Assembly: GCA_943787785.1 (NCBI GenBank)
Contig: CALSNT010000011.1
Span: forward strand, 1-64,000
DNA: 64,000 nucleotides
Origin: an uncultured Paracoccaceae bacterium
Lineage (GTDB): Bacteria; Pseudomonadota; Alphaproteobacteria; Rhodobacterales; Rhodobacteraceae
Reading direction: 5' to 3'
This document shows, in pieces, positions 1 to 7,252 of this stretch. Every line of letters begins with the position of its first letter. The first letter of the stretch is position 1. Both the position numbers and the translations under genes were made by a program. The notes beneath the pieces are model-generated. The model was not told where the DNA came from and did no database searches. It worked only from the letters and a program-made list of their open reading frames with translations.

Positions 1-88
1 GTGAACCTGCCGCGCCAGATGCGCTTTGACGTGATTTCGGCGAAGAACCGTTCGACCATGTTCAGCCACGACGCGCTGGTCGGCGTGA
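1..88 (-). pseudogene. IS630-type transposase, 3' part (interrupted)
   Basis: On the minus strand this stretch reads FTPTSASWLNMVERFFAEIT and onward. That is the C-terminal DDE part of an IS630-type transposase, including the glutamate of the VERFF motif. The 5' continuation lies at 1352-1432, so the gene is split by the IS3-type element at 89-1351. The 3' end lies beyond the window edge. The copy is also cut at its 5' end, where it abuts an IS3 orfA remnant, so it cannot make a working transposase. Confidence 0.85.
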
Positions 89-149
89 AGAGGTGGTCTT
101 GCTTTTTCGACCATTCTGCAGCCTTGCTAAGGTAGACCATGGTTTGGTT

Positions 150-980
150 TTAGGCTGCTAATTTCATTGGTTCTGTTTTGCTGACATAGGCCTCGTCAGG
201 GGTCAAGATGCCGTGGGTCGAATGAGGTCGTTCAGCATTGTAATAGGCCAACCATTTTCCAATGCCCGCCTTGGCCTGTGACCCTGTTTCAAAGGCGTGT
301 AGATAAACGCATTCGTACTTGAGGGACCGCCAGAGCCGCTCAATCATCCGATTGTCGATCCAGCGGCCCTTACCGTCCATGCTGATCTTGATCTTCGCAT
401 CGGTCAGGACGTCAATCCAATCACCGCTGGTGAACTGGCTACCCTGATCGGTGTTGAATATCTCCGGTGTGCCGTGTTTGGCCAATGCCTCTTTCAAGGC
501 TTCAACGCAAAAAGTGGTGTCCATGCTATTCGAGAGCCGCCATGCCAGCACCTTACGGCTATGCCAGTCCATGATTGCTACCAGATACAGAAAGCCCCGT
601 TGCATTGGGATATATGTGATGTCGGCGCACCAGACCTGGTTTGGCCGGTTGATCACAATATTCCTGAGCAAATACGGCCATATCTTGTGCTGAGGGTGCT
701 TCTTGCTCGTGTTGGGCTCCTGGTAGATCGGAACCAATCGCATGAGCCGCATCAAGCGACGCACACGGTGACGGCCGCACTTGTGGTTGTTCCGCTTCAT
801 GTACCGGGCCATTTGGCGCGACCCATACCACGGCGTCTCCAAAAATTGCTTGTCGATGATCTCCATGAACCGCAGGTTCTCCGCACTTTCGCCCTTCGGC
901 TGATAGTATAGGTTCGACCGTGCCAGCGTCAGCAGCGCGCACTGACGCCGAACACTCAGCTTATGATCCTTGCTCACCAT
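150..980 (-). CDS. IS3-family transposase OrfB (rve integrase domain)
   Basis: This 276-residue protein is the catalytic half of the IS3-type transposase. It has an N-terminal HTH_21-like region (about 30-95) followed by a DDE integrase core. Visible motifs are CADITYIP (first Asp), FNTDQGSQF (second Asp) and RMIERLWRSLKYE (Glu), then the C-terminal YYNAERPHSTHG motif typical of the family. It overlaps orfA by 7 bp. The A6 run at 980-985 (minus strand AAAAAAT) is a plausible -1 slippery site for making an OrfAB fusion. The ATG start lies inside that signal, so OrfB is probably expressed mainly as the fusion. Confidence 0.92.
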   Translation of the reverse strand: MVSKDHKLSVRRQCALLTLARSNLYYQPKGESAENLRFMEIIDKQFLETPWYGSRQMARYMKRNNHKCGRHRVRRLMRLMRLVPIYQEPNTSKKHPQHKIWPYLLRNIVINRPNQVWCADITYIPMQRGFLYLVAIMDWHSRKVLAWRLSNSMDTTFCVEALKEALAKHGTPEIFNTDQGSQFTSGDWIDVLTDAKIKISMDGKGRWIDNRMIERLWRSLKYECVYLHAFETGSQAKAGIGKWLAYYNAERPHSTHGILTPDEAYVSKTEPMKLAA

Positions 981-1285
981 TTTTTGCCTCGCGTCCCCAG
1001 CAGTTGACGCGAGGCATCCGCTAAAAAATCTCGCTCCACCACCAACTGCCCAATCTTTGAATGCAGCTTCTCAACTTCAGCCGCGCTGACCTCCGGTGCT
1101 GGATCTCTACCACGCCGCTCAAAGGCTGATGTCATGTTGTCCAAGGCCGCACGTTTCCAAGTGCTGATTTGGCCGGAATGGACGCCATACTTCTTGGACA
1201 GCTCCGAAAGCGTCATCTCCTCGCGGATCGCATCAAGCGCAACACGCGCCTTAAACTCCGCTGAATGGTTCTTCCTCTTTGTCAT
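974..1285 (-). CDS. IS3-family transposase OrfA (HTH)
   Basis: This 103-residue protein carries the DNA-binding helix-turn-helix of the transposase: KNHSAEFKARVALDAI, then LSELSKKYGVHSGQISTWK at about residues 25-45. A heptad-like region follows (EVEKLHSKIGQLVVERDFL), the expected leucine-zipper oligomerisation segment. Its length is normal for IS3 OrfA. It ends in GKKW-stop, over the A-rich slippery run shared with orfB. It sits close to the element's end at 1351, as expected for the promoter-proximal gene. Confidence 0.92.
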   Translation of the reverse strand: MTKRKNHSAEFKARVALDAIREEMTLSELSKKYGVHSGQISTWKRAALDNMTSAFERRGRDPAPEVSAAEVEKLHSKIGQLVVERDFLADASRQLLGTRGKKW

Positions 1286-1351
1286 CTCAGATCGTCTTTC
1301 TCACTAGTCGATCTACCTTAACTAATGGTCCGAAATCTTGCGACCACCTCT

Positions 1352-1432
1352 TGAAATGCAGTTTGAAGCGTGGATATTTTTCCAGCCAGGCCTTCACCTC
1401 ACGGGTCTTGTGCGTGGCGTAGTTGTCCAGGA
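1352..1432 (-). pseudogene. IS630-type transposase, 5' fragment
   Basis: The minus strand reads LDNYATHKTREVKAWLEKYP followed by RFKLHF. This is the second-Asp region of an IS630 transposase and joins in frame to the fragment at 1-88 once the IS3 element is removed. Upstream of LDNY the sequence turns abruptly into an IS3 orfA remnant around 1425-1432. The IS630 gene had therefore already lost its N-terminal half before or apart from the IS3 insertion. Confidence 0.85.
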
Positions 1433-1558
1433 ATGGATCACCGTCTGATGCACGCCATGCTTCGCGACCAGCTCGGCGTTCGTCGCCTACCCATGAAGGG
1501 CCTGTAGCGCCACTTTCGCCTTGAATTTGGCGCTGTAGTTCTTCCGTTTACCTGCCAC
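1425..1558 (-). pseudogene. IS3 orfA remnant with in-frame stop
   Basis: From the GTG at 1558 the minus strand reads VAGKRKNYSAKFKAKVALQA, then LHG, a TAG stop, and ATNAELVAKHGVHQTVIHSW. This is the HTH part of an IS3-family OrfA different from the intact one at 974-1285. It is broken by an internal stop and then cut off where IS630 sequence begins. No partner orfB is present. Confidence 0.75.
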
Positions 1559-1647
1559 GCTGTGTCTGACGTCAGCGCCCATGGGACAGTTTAGGCATAT
1601 TGCGGAACGGAGGGTTTCCGGCTCATCGTAGCCTACATGGAGCGAAG

Positions 1648-2022
1648 ATGAGCAAGAAACCCGTGACGAAGAAAGCCGAGGCCGAGAAGGTCGTCAAAGA
1701 CATCCGCCGCGCGACCCGTAAGATACATAGCGCGGAAGAGAAGGTCCGCATTGTCCTGGCTGGCCTTCGCGGCGAGGACAGCATTTCAGAACTGTGCCGT
1801 CGGGAGGGGATCGCCCAGAGCCTGTATTACAGCTGGTCGAAGGAATTTCTCGAGGCGGGAAAGAAGCGCCTGGCAGGTGATACGGCGCGCCAGGCAACCA
1901 GCGCGGAGGTCAAGGACCTGCGTGCCGAGTCTTTGGCCCTCAAGGAAGTGGTGGCAGACCTTATCCTTGAGAACCGCGTCCTCAAAAAAAACACGAGCGG
2001 GGCTGGGGGCGACCGCGAATGA
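1648..2022 (+). CDS. IS3-family transposase OrfA
   Basis: This 124-residue protein has a lysine-rich N-terminus and a helix-turn-helix (KVRIVLAGLRGEDSISELCR, then REGIAQSLYYSWSKEF). A coiled region rich in leucine and glutamate follows (LRAESLALKEVVADLILENR). I chose the ATG at 1648 because a purine-rich GGAGCGAAG precedes it; an in-frame extension to 1600 is less likely. The stop overlaps the orfB ATG (ATGA at 2019-2022), and an A8 run precedes it at about 1983-1990. The orfA looks intact although its partner is dead. Confidence 0.8.
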   Translation: MSKKPVTKKAEAEKVVKDIRRATRKIHSAEEKVRIVLAGLRGEDSISELCRREGIAQSLYYSWSKEFLEAGKKRLAGDTARQATSAEVKDLRAESLALKEVVADLILENRVLKKNTSGAGGDRE

Positions 2023-2996
2023 GATACCCAGCATCCGAGAAGCTCGAGATCATTCGCATCGTCGAGCAATCCCACCTTCCGGTCCGCCGAACCCTGGCCC
2101 AGATTGGCATTCCGCCCACAACTTTTTACCGCTGGTATGATCGCTACGTCGAGCATGGCCCGGAAGGGTTGGAAGACCGCTCATCACGGCCGTCCAGGGT
2201 CTGGAACCGCATCCCGGATCCGTGCGGGACCAGATTCGTCGACTTGGCGCTGAACGAGCCGGATCTGTCCCCGCGAGAACTGGCCGTCCGCTTCACCGAT
2301 ACGGAAAAGTATTTTGTGTCAGAAGCTTCGGTCTATCGCTGCTCAAGTCCTATGACCTGATCACCAGCCCCGCCTATGTCGTCGTCAAGGCTGCCGATGA
2401 GTTCAGGGAAAGACCACCGGCCGAACCAAATGTGGCAGACCGACTTCACCTATCTCAAGGTCATCGGCTGGGGCTGGTTCTATCTGTCCACCGTGCTGGA
2501 CGACTTCTCGCGTTACATCGTCGGCTGGAAGCTCTGCACCAACATGGGGGCAGATGATGTCAGCGCGACGCTCGACATTGCCCTGGCCGCATCAGGATGT
2601 GACAGCGTCACCGTGCTGCACAAGCCCCGGCTACTCAGCGACAACGGACCCTGTTACATCGCGGGAGATCTCGCCGAATACCTCGAGAAGAACGGCATGG
2701 ATCACGTGCGCGGGGCTCCCATCCATCCCCAGACCCAAGGCAAGATCGAGCGCTGGCACCAGACCCTCAAGAACCGCATCCTGCTCGAAAACTACTACCT
2801 GGAGGGCGAACTCGAGGCGGCGATCACCGCCTTCGTCGAGCACTACAACCATCGCCGATATCACGAGAGCCTCGGCAATCTGACGCCTGCCGACGTCTAC
2901 TTCGGGCGCGGCCCGGCAATCCTGGCAGAAAGGGAGGAGATCAAAACACAGACCATCCAGAACCGGCGCTTGATCCATCAGCGCCAAGCAGCATAA
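2019..2996 (+). pseudogene. IS3-family transposase OrfB, frameshifted
   Basis: The product would be an HTH plus DDE transposase of about 325 residues. The first part (to about 2339) reads well from MRYPASEKLEIIRIVEQS. A one-base loss near TATCGCTGCTC then shifts the frame to LLKSYDLITSPAYVVVKAAD, and a second shift near 2405 restores GKDHRPNQMWQTDFTYLKV. All three catalytic residues survive in the last part (TDFTY, LSDNGPC, GKIERW). Two frameshifts mean no full-length protein. Sequencing error is possible, but the surroundings are full of decayed transposons. Confidence 0.85.
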
Positions 2997-3032
2997 CGTC
3001 AACCAACAGAGCCGGAGCCCTCCAGACCAAAA

Positions 3033-3167
3033 TCACGCCGCCTGTCCCAAATCATTCGACGACGGACAACCGTCGGCATCGACATAAGAGCCCTGAAAGG
3101 CATATCCAAACCACAGTGCAACCCCGATCGCCAAAAGAAGCGGCGAAATCCAAGCTATTCTTGGCAT
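3033..3167 (-). pseudogene. Small membrane protein gene, 3' end cut by IS
   Basis: From an ATG at 3167, with GAGG 7 bases upstream on the minus strand, the frame gives 44 residues: a single hydrophobic helix (ISPLLLAIGVALWFGYAF) and then a polar tail. The last codons (after about 3050) come from the end of the IS element, so the native C-terminus is lost. I do not recognise the family. It may have been co-transcribed with the decayed gene upstream at 3275-3974. Confidence 0.5.
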
Positions 3168-3274
3168 GAGACGCCTCGATTTTCTTATCAGTTGCATTGA
3201 TCGTACCGGTAATCGCCGAGCTCCAAGCCAGTTTTCATTCCCATTCCGGAATATCAGAAGTTCAGGCGCCATCC

Positions 3275-3974
3275 TCAGCCAAAAGGGCGACAACGAAGTC
3301 CTTGGGTGTTTTCGGCGTTCCCGAAGTAGCTGTACGATGTCATCGCCCGTTGAGTTTCGCCATTGATGGTGACGCGGGCGTCCCACTGATCCTTGGGGAT
3401 TGTCGAGGATCACGTACTCGATTTGCCGCTTGATCCCGCCGCCGCCACAATAGACCACACCTTCTGGTGCCTCCAGGGTGTGGCGCTTTGGTCCAATTTA
3501 CGGCATTCGGCTCGTAGCGACCGAATGGCGGCAGCCGATCCCTCGAGACCAAAAATACCATAAGTGACGTCCTGATCGATCATCGCCAGGTTCAAGACCG
3601 CATTTGCCGCAATCTGGTCGAGCACAAACGCATAGTCTGCTGCATCTGGAGAAGACGATCTCCACCGGGTAATTGTCAACGATACCGATTGACGCGTTGG
3701 ACGCTCCCGCCTGGAAAGCCCCAACCTCTGTCGATCCGTTTGACATAAACCGAATGGATAGGCCCTGTTTGCGCTCGATGTCCTGCGAACTATCATACCC
3801 AGCTGGAGAGAACCTGATCCTGTCGCACTGCAACTCGAGGGACATGTTGTTTGTCTGGATAAAGGCATTGGGGACCGACGGTGGCCCGCTGTAGTTCCAT
3901 TCTGCCAATGCCGTCGTGGCAAAAAGGATGGCGCCGAACGAAGCCAGTATCGCTGCATTCAGTGTGTTGCGCAT
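3275..3974 (-). pseudogene. Decayed exported protein gene of unknown family
   Basis: The frame starts at 3974 with a clear signal peptide (ILASFGAILFATTALA, then EWNYSGPPSVPN). It reads well to about 3655, shifts to DAADYAFVLDQIAANAVLNL, shifts again near 3480 to EGVVYCGGGGIKRQIEYVIL, and a third time near 3390 to QWDARVTINGETQRAMTSYS, ending at a TGA at 3275-3277. The pieces form one plausible secreted protein of about 230 residues once the three shifts are repaired. I do not recognise the family. Decay after isolation among insertion sequences is the simplest explanation. Confidence 0.65.
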
Positions 3975-4099
3975 CAGAGCCTTCTCCTCTGTCTTCCTTA
4001 GTGATTTTCCGTGGCGCAGCCAACGTACGCCGCCGTTCTAACACTCTTAGAGCGGGACCAATTTGGACCGTCCGGCCTATGTTTCACCATCCTCGCAGA

Positions 4100-4411
4100 C
4101 TATTTGCTTTCACGAAGTTTTGCCATGAACTCGTCACACTGTGTCTTAGAACCGACAATCTTCTGGTCGTCCGTCAAACTGGCCTGTCCAGTCGCATCCA
4201 GCGCCGCCTTGGTCAGCACTTCGTCGACTTGCTCGGCGGTCATGATGCCAAGCTCCTCTGCCGCCGTCACCGTCGAGCAGATTCCGGCTGATAGGCCGGT
4301 AGCAATGCCCGCACCCGCACCGACACCCATCAAAGCACCGCCGCCAAAGACGAGGGCGCCTGCGCCGCCGATAACCAATCCGAAAATCAGCGTAATGATT
4401 GTTTTTCCCAC
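4100..4411 (-). CDS. Small glycine-rich exported or membrane protein, unknown
   Basis: This 103-residue protein starts with GTG at 4411. The N-terminus is a long hydrophobic, glycine- and alanine-rich stretch (IITLIFGLVIGGAGALVFGG and onward to about residue 48) that is either one long or two short membrane helices. A soluble acidic tail with two cysteines follows (ICSTVTAAEELGIM; SKTQCDEFMAKL). I do not recognise a family. It lies alone between decayed genes, in sequence visibly less GC-rich than the core genome, which suggests acquired DNA. The start is uncertain because the ribosome-binding site is weak. Confidence 0.55.
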   Translation of the reverse strand: MGKTIITLIFGLVIGGAGALVFGGGALMGVGAGAGIATGLSAGICSTVTAAEELGIMTAEQVDEVLTKAALDATGQASLTDDQKIVGSKTQCDEFMAKLRESK

Positions 4412-4640
4412 TTCGATATTCCATTTTTCTTTTTGGACTGGTCACTCAGCCTTCAGAAACCTCGGAATGCGAAAACCAAAAGTGCCATCGCAAAGGTATT
4501 GATGAGTACGAACAAACCATTCTTCGGCGGTAACAGATGCGTTGCATGCATCATATCCCGCAGTATGTCACCGTACAAAAGCCACGCGGCCACACGGGGC
4601 TACCCGCAAACGACTGCATCAAGTACAATCGTTCATGTTA

Positions 4641-5012
4641 TCACCGCCAGCGAACGCATGTGCTAAAGCCTAGTACTGGACGAATTCTACAATTCTGGCC
4701 CGATCCATCAACGTTGCAGTAGCCGCTTGCATTGCGACCCGCGACGCTCCAGCTGAACGAGGCTCCCTGTGCCCGCAACTCCGCAGCGCTCATGTTGCCC
4801 GCGGTTGCTCCCATGCTGACCGATACGTCCGAACTGATCGCGCCGAACTGCTCTATCACCCGGTTTTTGCAAGCCAACCCGAGGCTTCCAATCAAGTCGT
4901 CTCCGGACTGTGTTCCGGCCGCTGGAGCGCCGGTGCTGCCGGTGTCTTCTACGCATCCAGCGAGTGATGCAGCTGCCAAGATTGCTGTTACCAGCGCAAT
5001 TCGTGTCTTCAT
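4641..5012 (-). CDS. Putative lipoprotein, unknown function
   Basis: This 123-residue protein begins with a signal peptide ending in a lipobox (ILAAASLAGC, Cys at about residue 20), so it is probably lipid-anchored. The ATG at 5012 is preceded by AAGGA. The mature part has a Gly/Ser/Thr linker and a small domain with Cys residues at LACKNRV, SGYCNVDG and QNCRIR. I do not recognise the family. The last 15-20 residues look less ordered, so the 3' end may be altered. It has no operon partner apart from the equally orphan gene at 4100-4411 on the same strand. Confidence 0.6.
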   Translation of the reverse strand: MKTRIALVTAILAAASLAGCVEDTGSTGAPAAGTQSGDDLIGSLGLACKNRVIEQFGAISSDVSVSMGATAGNMSAAELRAQGASFSWSVAGRNASGYCNVDGSGQNCRIRPVLGFSTCVRWR

Positions 5013-5199
5013 TGGTGTTTTCCTTTATTCGATCGCACCAATTGAACTGCCACTCCTATGGCAGATCTTGATTGACTTCCTTCAATGTAGCCACCGAAGG
5101 ATAGCAACAACCTTGATATATGTCAGTAACTTTTACGGTGTCAACGGCGGCGTAATATCCTGCCACTAGGGCGGAGCAAAAGCCGGCCAGTTTGTGGTG

Positions 5200-5265
5200 T
5201 GCGCCTTGGAGCGTGAGGCCCTCAGGTAGCAAGCACGTTCCAAGGCGCATTGGCCGTCAGGCCAA
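5200..5265. repeat. Two adjacent perfect or near-perfect hairpins
   Basis: TGCGCCTTGGAGCGTG (5200-5215) pairs with CACGTTCCAAGGCGCA (5234-5249) with one mismatch, across an 18-base loop. Directly after it, ATTGGC and GCCAAT (about 5249-5265) form a second hairpin around CGTCAG. The pair lies 12 bases beyond the end of the istB remnant. It could be a transposon end, a bidirectional terminator, or the base of a structured RNA. The remaining sequence between 5013 and 5277 shows no convincing gene. Confidence 0.5.
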
Positions 5266-5276
5266 TCCTGCTTTGA

Positions 5277-5684
5277 TCAAGTTCCGGTTGTTTTGGTTCG
5301 TTGGCGGCTCTGGCTGAGGCGGTAGCTTTCGCCGTTCATTTCCAGAATGTTCACATGATGGGTCAGGCGATCCAGAAGGGCGCCAGTCAGGCGTTCGGTG
5401 CCGAATGTGTCAGTCCATTCTTCGAATGGCAGGTTTGCTGGTGATTAGCGTGGAGCCGCGTTCGTAACGCTGTGAGATCAGCTCGAACAATAGTTCAGCC
5501 GCCGGTTTTGCTGAGGGGCACGAAGCCCAACTCGTCGATGATCAGCAGTTTGACTTTGGCCAGTTGTCGCTGCAGGCGCAGCAAGCGCTTCTCGTCCTCT
5601 GGATTCCATCAGTTCATTGACCAACGCCGCTGCTGTTACAAACGCCACCGGCAGCCCTTTTTGACACGCTGCAAGGGGCGTCTT
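5277..5684 (-). pseudogene. IS21-family ATPase istB, 3' remnant with frameshifts
   Basis: The minus strand reads KGLPVAFVTAAALVNELMES, then LLRLQRQLAKVKLLIIDELG, then FVPLSKTGG, LISQRYERGSTLITS and LLDRLTHHVNILEMNGESYR. This is the C-terminal two-thirds of an IS21 helper ATPase, including the IIDELG Walker B motif. Extra bases near 5600, 5507 and 5432 break the frame. The Walker A half and istA are missing. The 5' edge is fused at about 5672-5684 to an IS481-type transposase remnant. Confidence 0.85.
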
Positions 5685-6564
5685 GCTGGCTAATGCTGAT
5701 TGCGGAAGCTGCTGGTTGTAAAGCCAGACGTAGCGATGCAGCGTGGCTCCCAGTTCTTCGCCGGATCGGAAGTGGTGGCTTTGTAGGACGTCTTCGATAC
5801 GACCGTTGAAACGCTCGACCATGCCGTTGGTTTGGGGTGATCTGGGCGGGGTCAGGCGGTGTTCGATGCCCAAGGTCCGCGCAGAGCCGGTCGAACTCAT
5901 GCCCCCCCGTTGCTGCCCGCTTGCGCAAGCCAAAGAGCCGGTCGGTGAACTCCTTGCCGTTGTCTGTGAGAATGGTGCGGATGCGGATCGGACAGGCGCG
6001 TTCAAGATCCCGCAGGAAGCGGCGGGCGTTGGCCGCCGTCTTGTTGTTGTAGATGCGGATAAAGACCCAGCGGGTGGCCCGATCAATCGCAACGAACAGA
6101 TAACGGCGTGAGGTCTGGTCCTCCATCTGCGGCAGGTACTTCACGTCAATGTGGATGTATCCCGGCTCGTATGCCTTGAAGCCGCTGTGCTTGGGGCGGG
6201 CGTCCTTTACCTTCAGATCGCGCAGGTTGCCCACGCCATGGCGACGCAGGCAACGATCCAGCCCTGAGCGCGAGACATCCGGGTTCAGGAACTCCCGAAC
6301 CACGGCGAGCAGATCGTCCAGAGACACAAGCAGCGTCTTGCGCAAAGAGACCGCAACAGCTTCCTGAGCGGGCGTCAGGGTCGTTTGCAGTCGATGCGCT
6401 GTGTGGCTGCGATCCTGGACACTGTCTCGCTTGCGCCACTTCCATACCGTCTGCTCAGTAGTCCCAAACCGCTCTGCCAAAACCCAGGCGGGTTCGTCGC
6501 TCGCTTGAATTTTCGCCCGTATCTTGGGTGTCGTCGTTGCCTGGCTATGAAGTTGGATCAGCAT
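5685..6564 (-). pseudogene. IS481-family transposase, frameshifted and 3'-truncated
   Basis: The start at 6564 leads into an HTH region (ERFGTTEQTVWKWRKRDSVQ), then the DDE core: YIHIDVKYLPQ (first Asp), ILTDNGKEF (second Asp) and, after a one-base shift near 5871, GMVERFNGR (Glu). The tail YVWLYNQQLPQSALASKTPL runs straight into istB sequence, so the normal C-terminus is gone. The gene is dead twice over. The fusion point suggests recombination or nested insertion between the two transposons. Confidence 0.85.
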
Positions 6565-6998
6565 TGAGCGTTCTCCCGAATGTCACCCAAAACCGATCTT
6601 GCCATGAAAAGGGCAGATCGGCGAGGATCTATGTGATCATCCGGGATGGAACAGTATGTGTCGAAGTCTTAGCGGGTCTCTGTTCGGGTGGTTTGATTTT
6701 TATCAATTGGGGTCCAGTGCGCCGTAATTAGCCCAGTTCCCATCAGAACGCATTTCGTTCGCCCAGAATCGTATACTTAGGTGACGCGTGCCAGCGCCCC
6801 AAAAAGGGCCCCCCACCCCGGGGTAGGGGTCGGCGTGTGGTGTTTGGAATCTACATGGGGGTGCCCGTCTTATGCGGCTACACCGTGGGCTCAATCGGCG
6901 CAGGTCACGCTAGCTTCAAATGTGGACTCAAGTGTGGACCCAAATCTGGGGCTCCTTCATATTATACCTTATAATACAATAATGTTAGTGCATTTTAG
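6565..6998. other. Intergenic stretch at accessory/core border
   Basis: About 430 bases without a convincing gene lie between the IS481 remnant and tRNA-Ser. It contains a perfect FNR-type palindrome (6693-6706), a C/G-rich run (about 6810-6835), two close direct copies of TGTGGAC (6921 and 6933), and a strongly AT-rich segment just before the tRNA end (about 6958-6996). An integrase gene would be expected next to a tRNA in an island, but I see none here. Confidence 0.6.
6693..6706. promoter_or_regulatory. Perfect FNR/FnrL-type box TTGAT-N4-ATCAA
   Basis: TTGATTTTTATCAA matches the FNR/FnrL consensus (TTGAT, four bases, ATCAA) exactly. In Rhodobacteraceae such boxes sit before genes for low-oxygen respiration and heme or photosystem synthesis. 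Here no gene starts nearby on either strand: the IS481 remnant begins at 6564 reading away, and tRNA-Ser is at 6999. It is therefore either an orphan of a lost gene or a chance match. Confidence 0.45.
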
Positions 6999-7088
6999 TG
7001 GCGGAGAGACAGGGATTCGAACCCTGGGTAGGCTTGCACCCTCAACGGTTTTCGAGACCGCCCCGTTCGACCACTCCGGCACCTCTCC
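6999..7088 (-). tRNA. tRNA-Ser (anticodon CGA)
   Basis: The minus strand shows a full class II tRNA: acceptor GGAGAGG pairing with TCTCTCC, a long variable arm (TTGAGGGTGCAAGCCTACCC region), T-arm GGTTCGAATCC, and an encoded 3' CCA (6999-7001). The anticodon loop is CTCGAAA, giving anticodon CGA, which reads UCG serine. Its 3' end faces the transposon-rich zone. Serine tRNA 3' ends are common integration sites. Confidence 0.95.
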
Positions 7089-7252
7089 GCGGGGGTCAGC
7101 GCAGTTCATGTAAAGTGCGGTTCGGGGTGGTGCAAGCGGATAGTCCTAGGCTCGCAGCAAGTAGAAAAGTCAGCAGCCGGGTTGTGCGGCCCACCTCTTC
7201 CAAATTGGGCCGATTAGGTTTACCTCCGACCCTGATGGTGTTGGAGGCATTG

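Larger units (their letters stand above)
89..1351 (-). mobile_element. Complete IS3-family insertion sequence
   Basis: The element is 1,263 bp, with perfect 10-bp terminal ends AGAGGTGGTC / GACCACCTCT that extend as an imperfect inverted repeat (compare 89-114 with 1325-1351). It is flanked by the 3-bp direct repeat TGA (86-88 and 1352-1354). Removing the element and one TGA restores the IS630 transposase reading frame, which fixes the boundaries. It carries overlapping orfA and orfB on the minus strand. Both frames are intact, so it may be recent and potentially active. Confidence 0.9.
1582..3049 (+). mobile_element. Second IS3-family element (degenerate)
   Basis: The boundaries are the inverted TGGGACAG (1582-1589) and CTGTCCCA (3042-3049). 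Inside these, a further imperfect inverted match lies near GGAGGGTTTCCGGCTC on the left and, on the reverse strand, GGAGGGCTCCGGCTC on the right. The element is 1,468 bp and holds an intact orfA and a twice-frameshifted orfB. I see no clear target duplication. Its right end cuts off the reading frame of a small membrane-protein gene at 3050-3167. Confidence 0.75.

Noticed and set aside
980-990. A6 run in the first IS3 element as a novel recoding site
   Set aside because: A -1 slippery run at the orfA/orfB overlap is the standard way IS3 elements make their transposase.
5056-5250. 64-residue minus-strand frame as a gene
   Set aside because: Its first codons lie inside the hairpin at 5200-5249, and it has no ribosome-binding logic or recognisable features.
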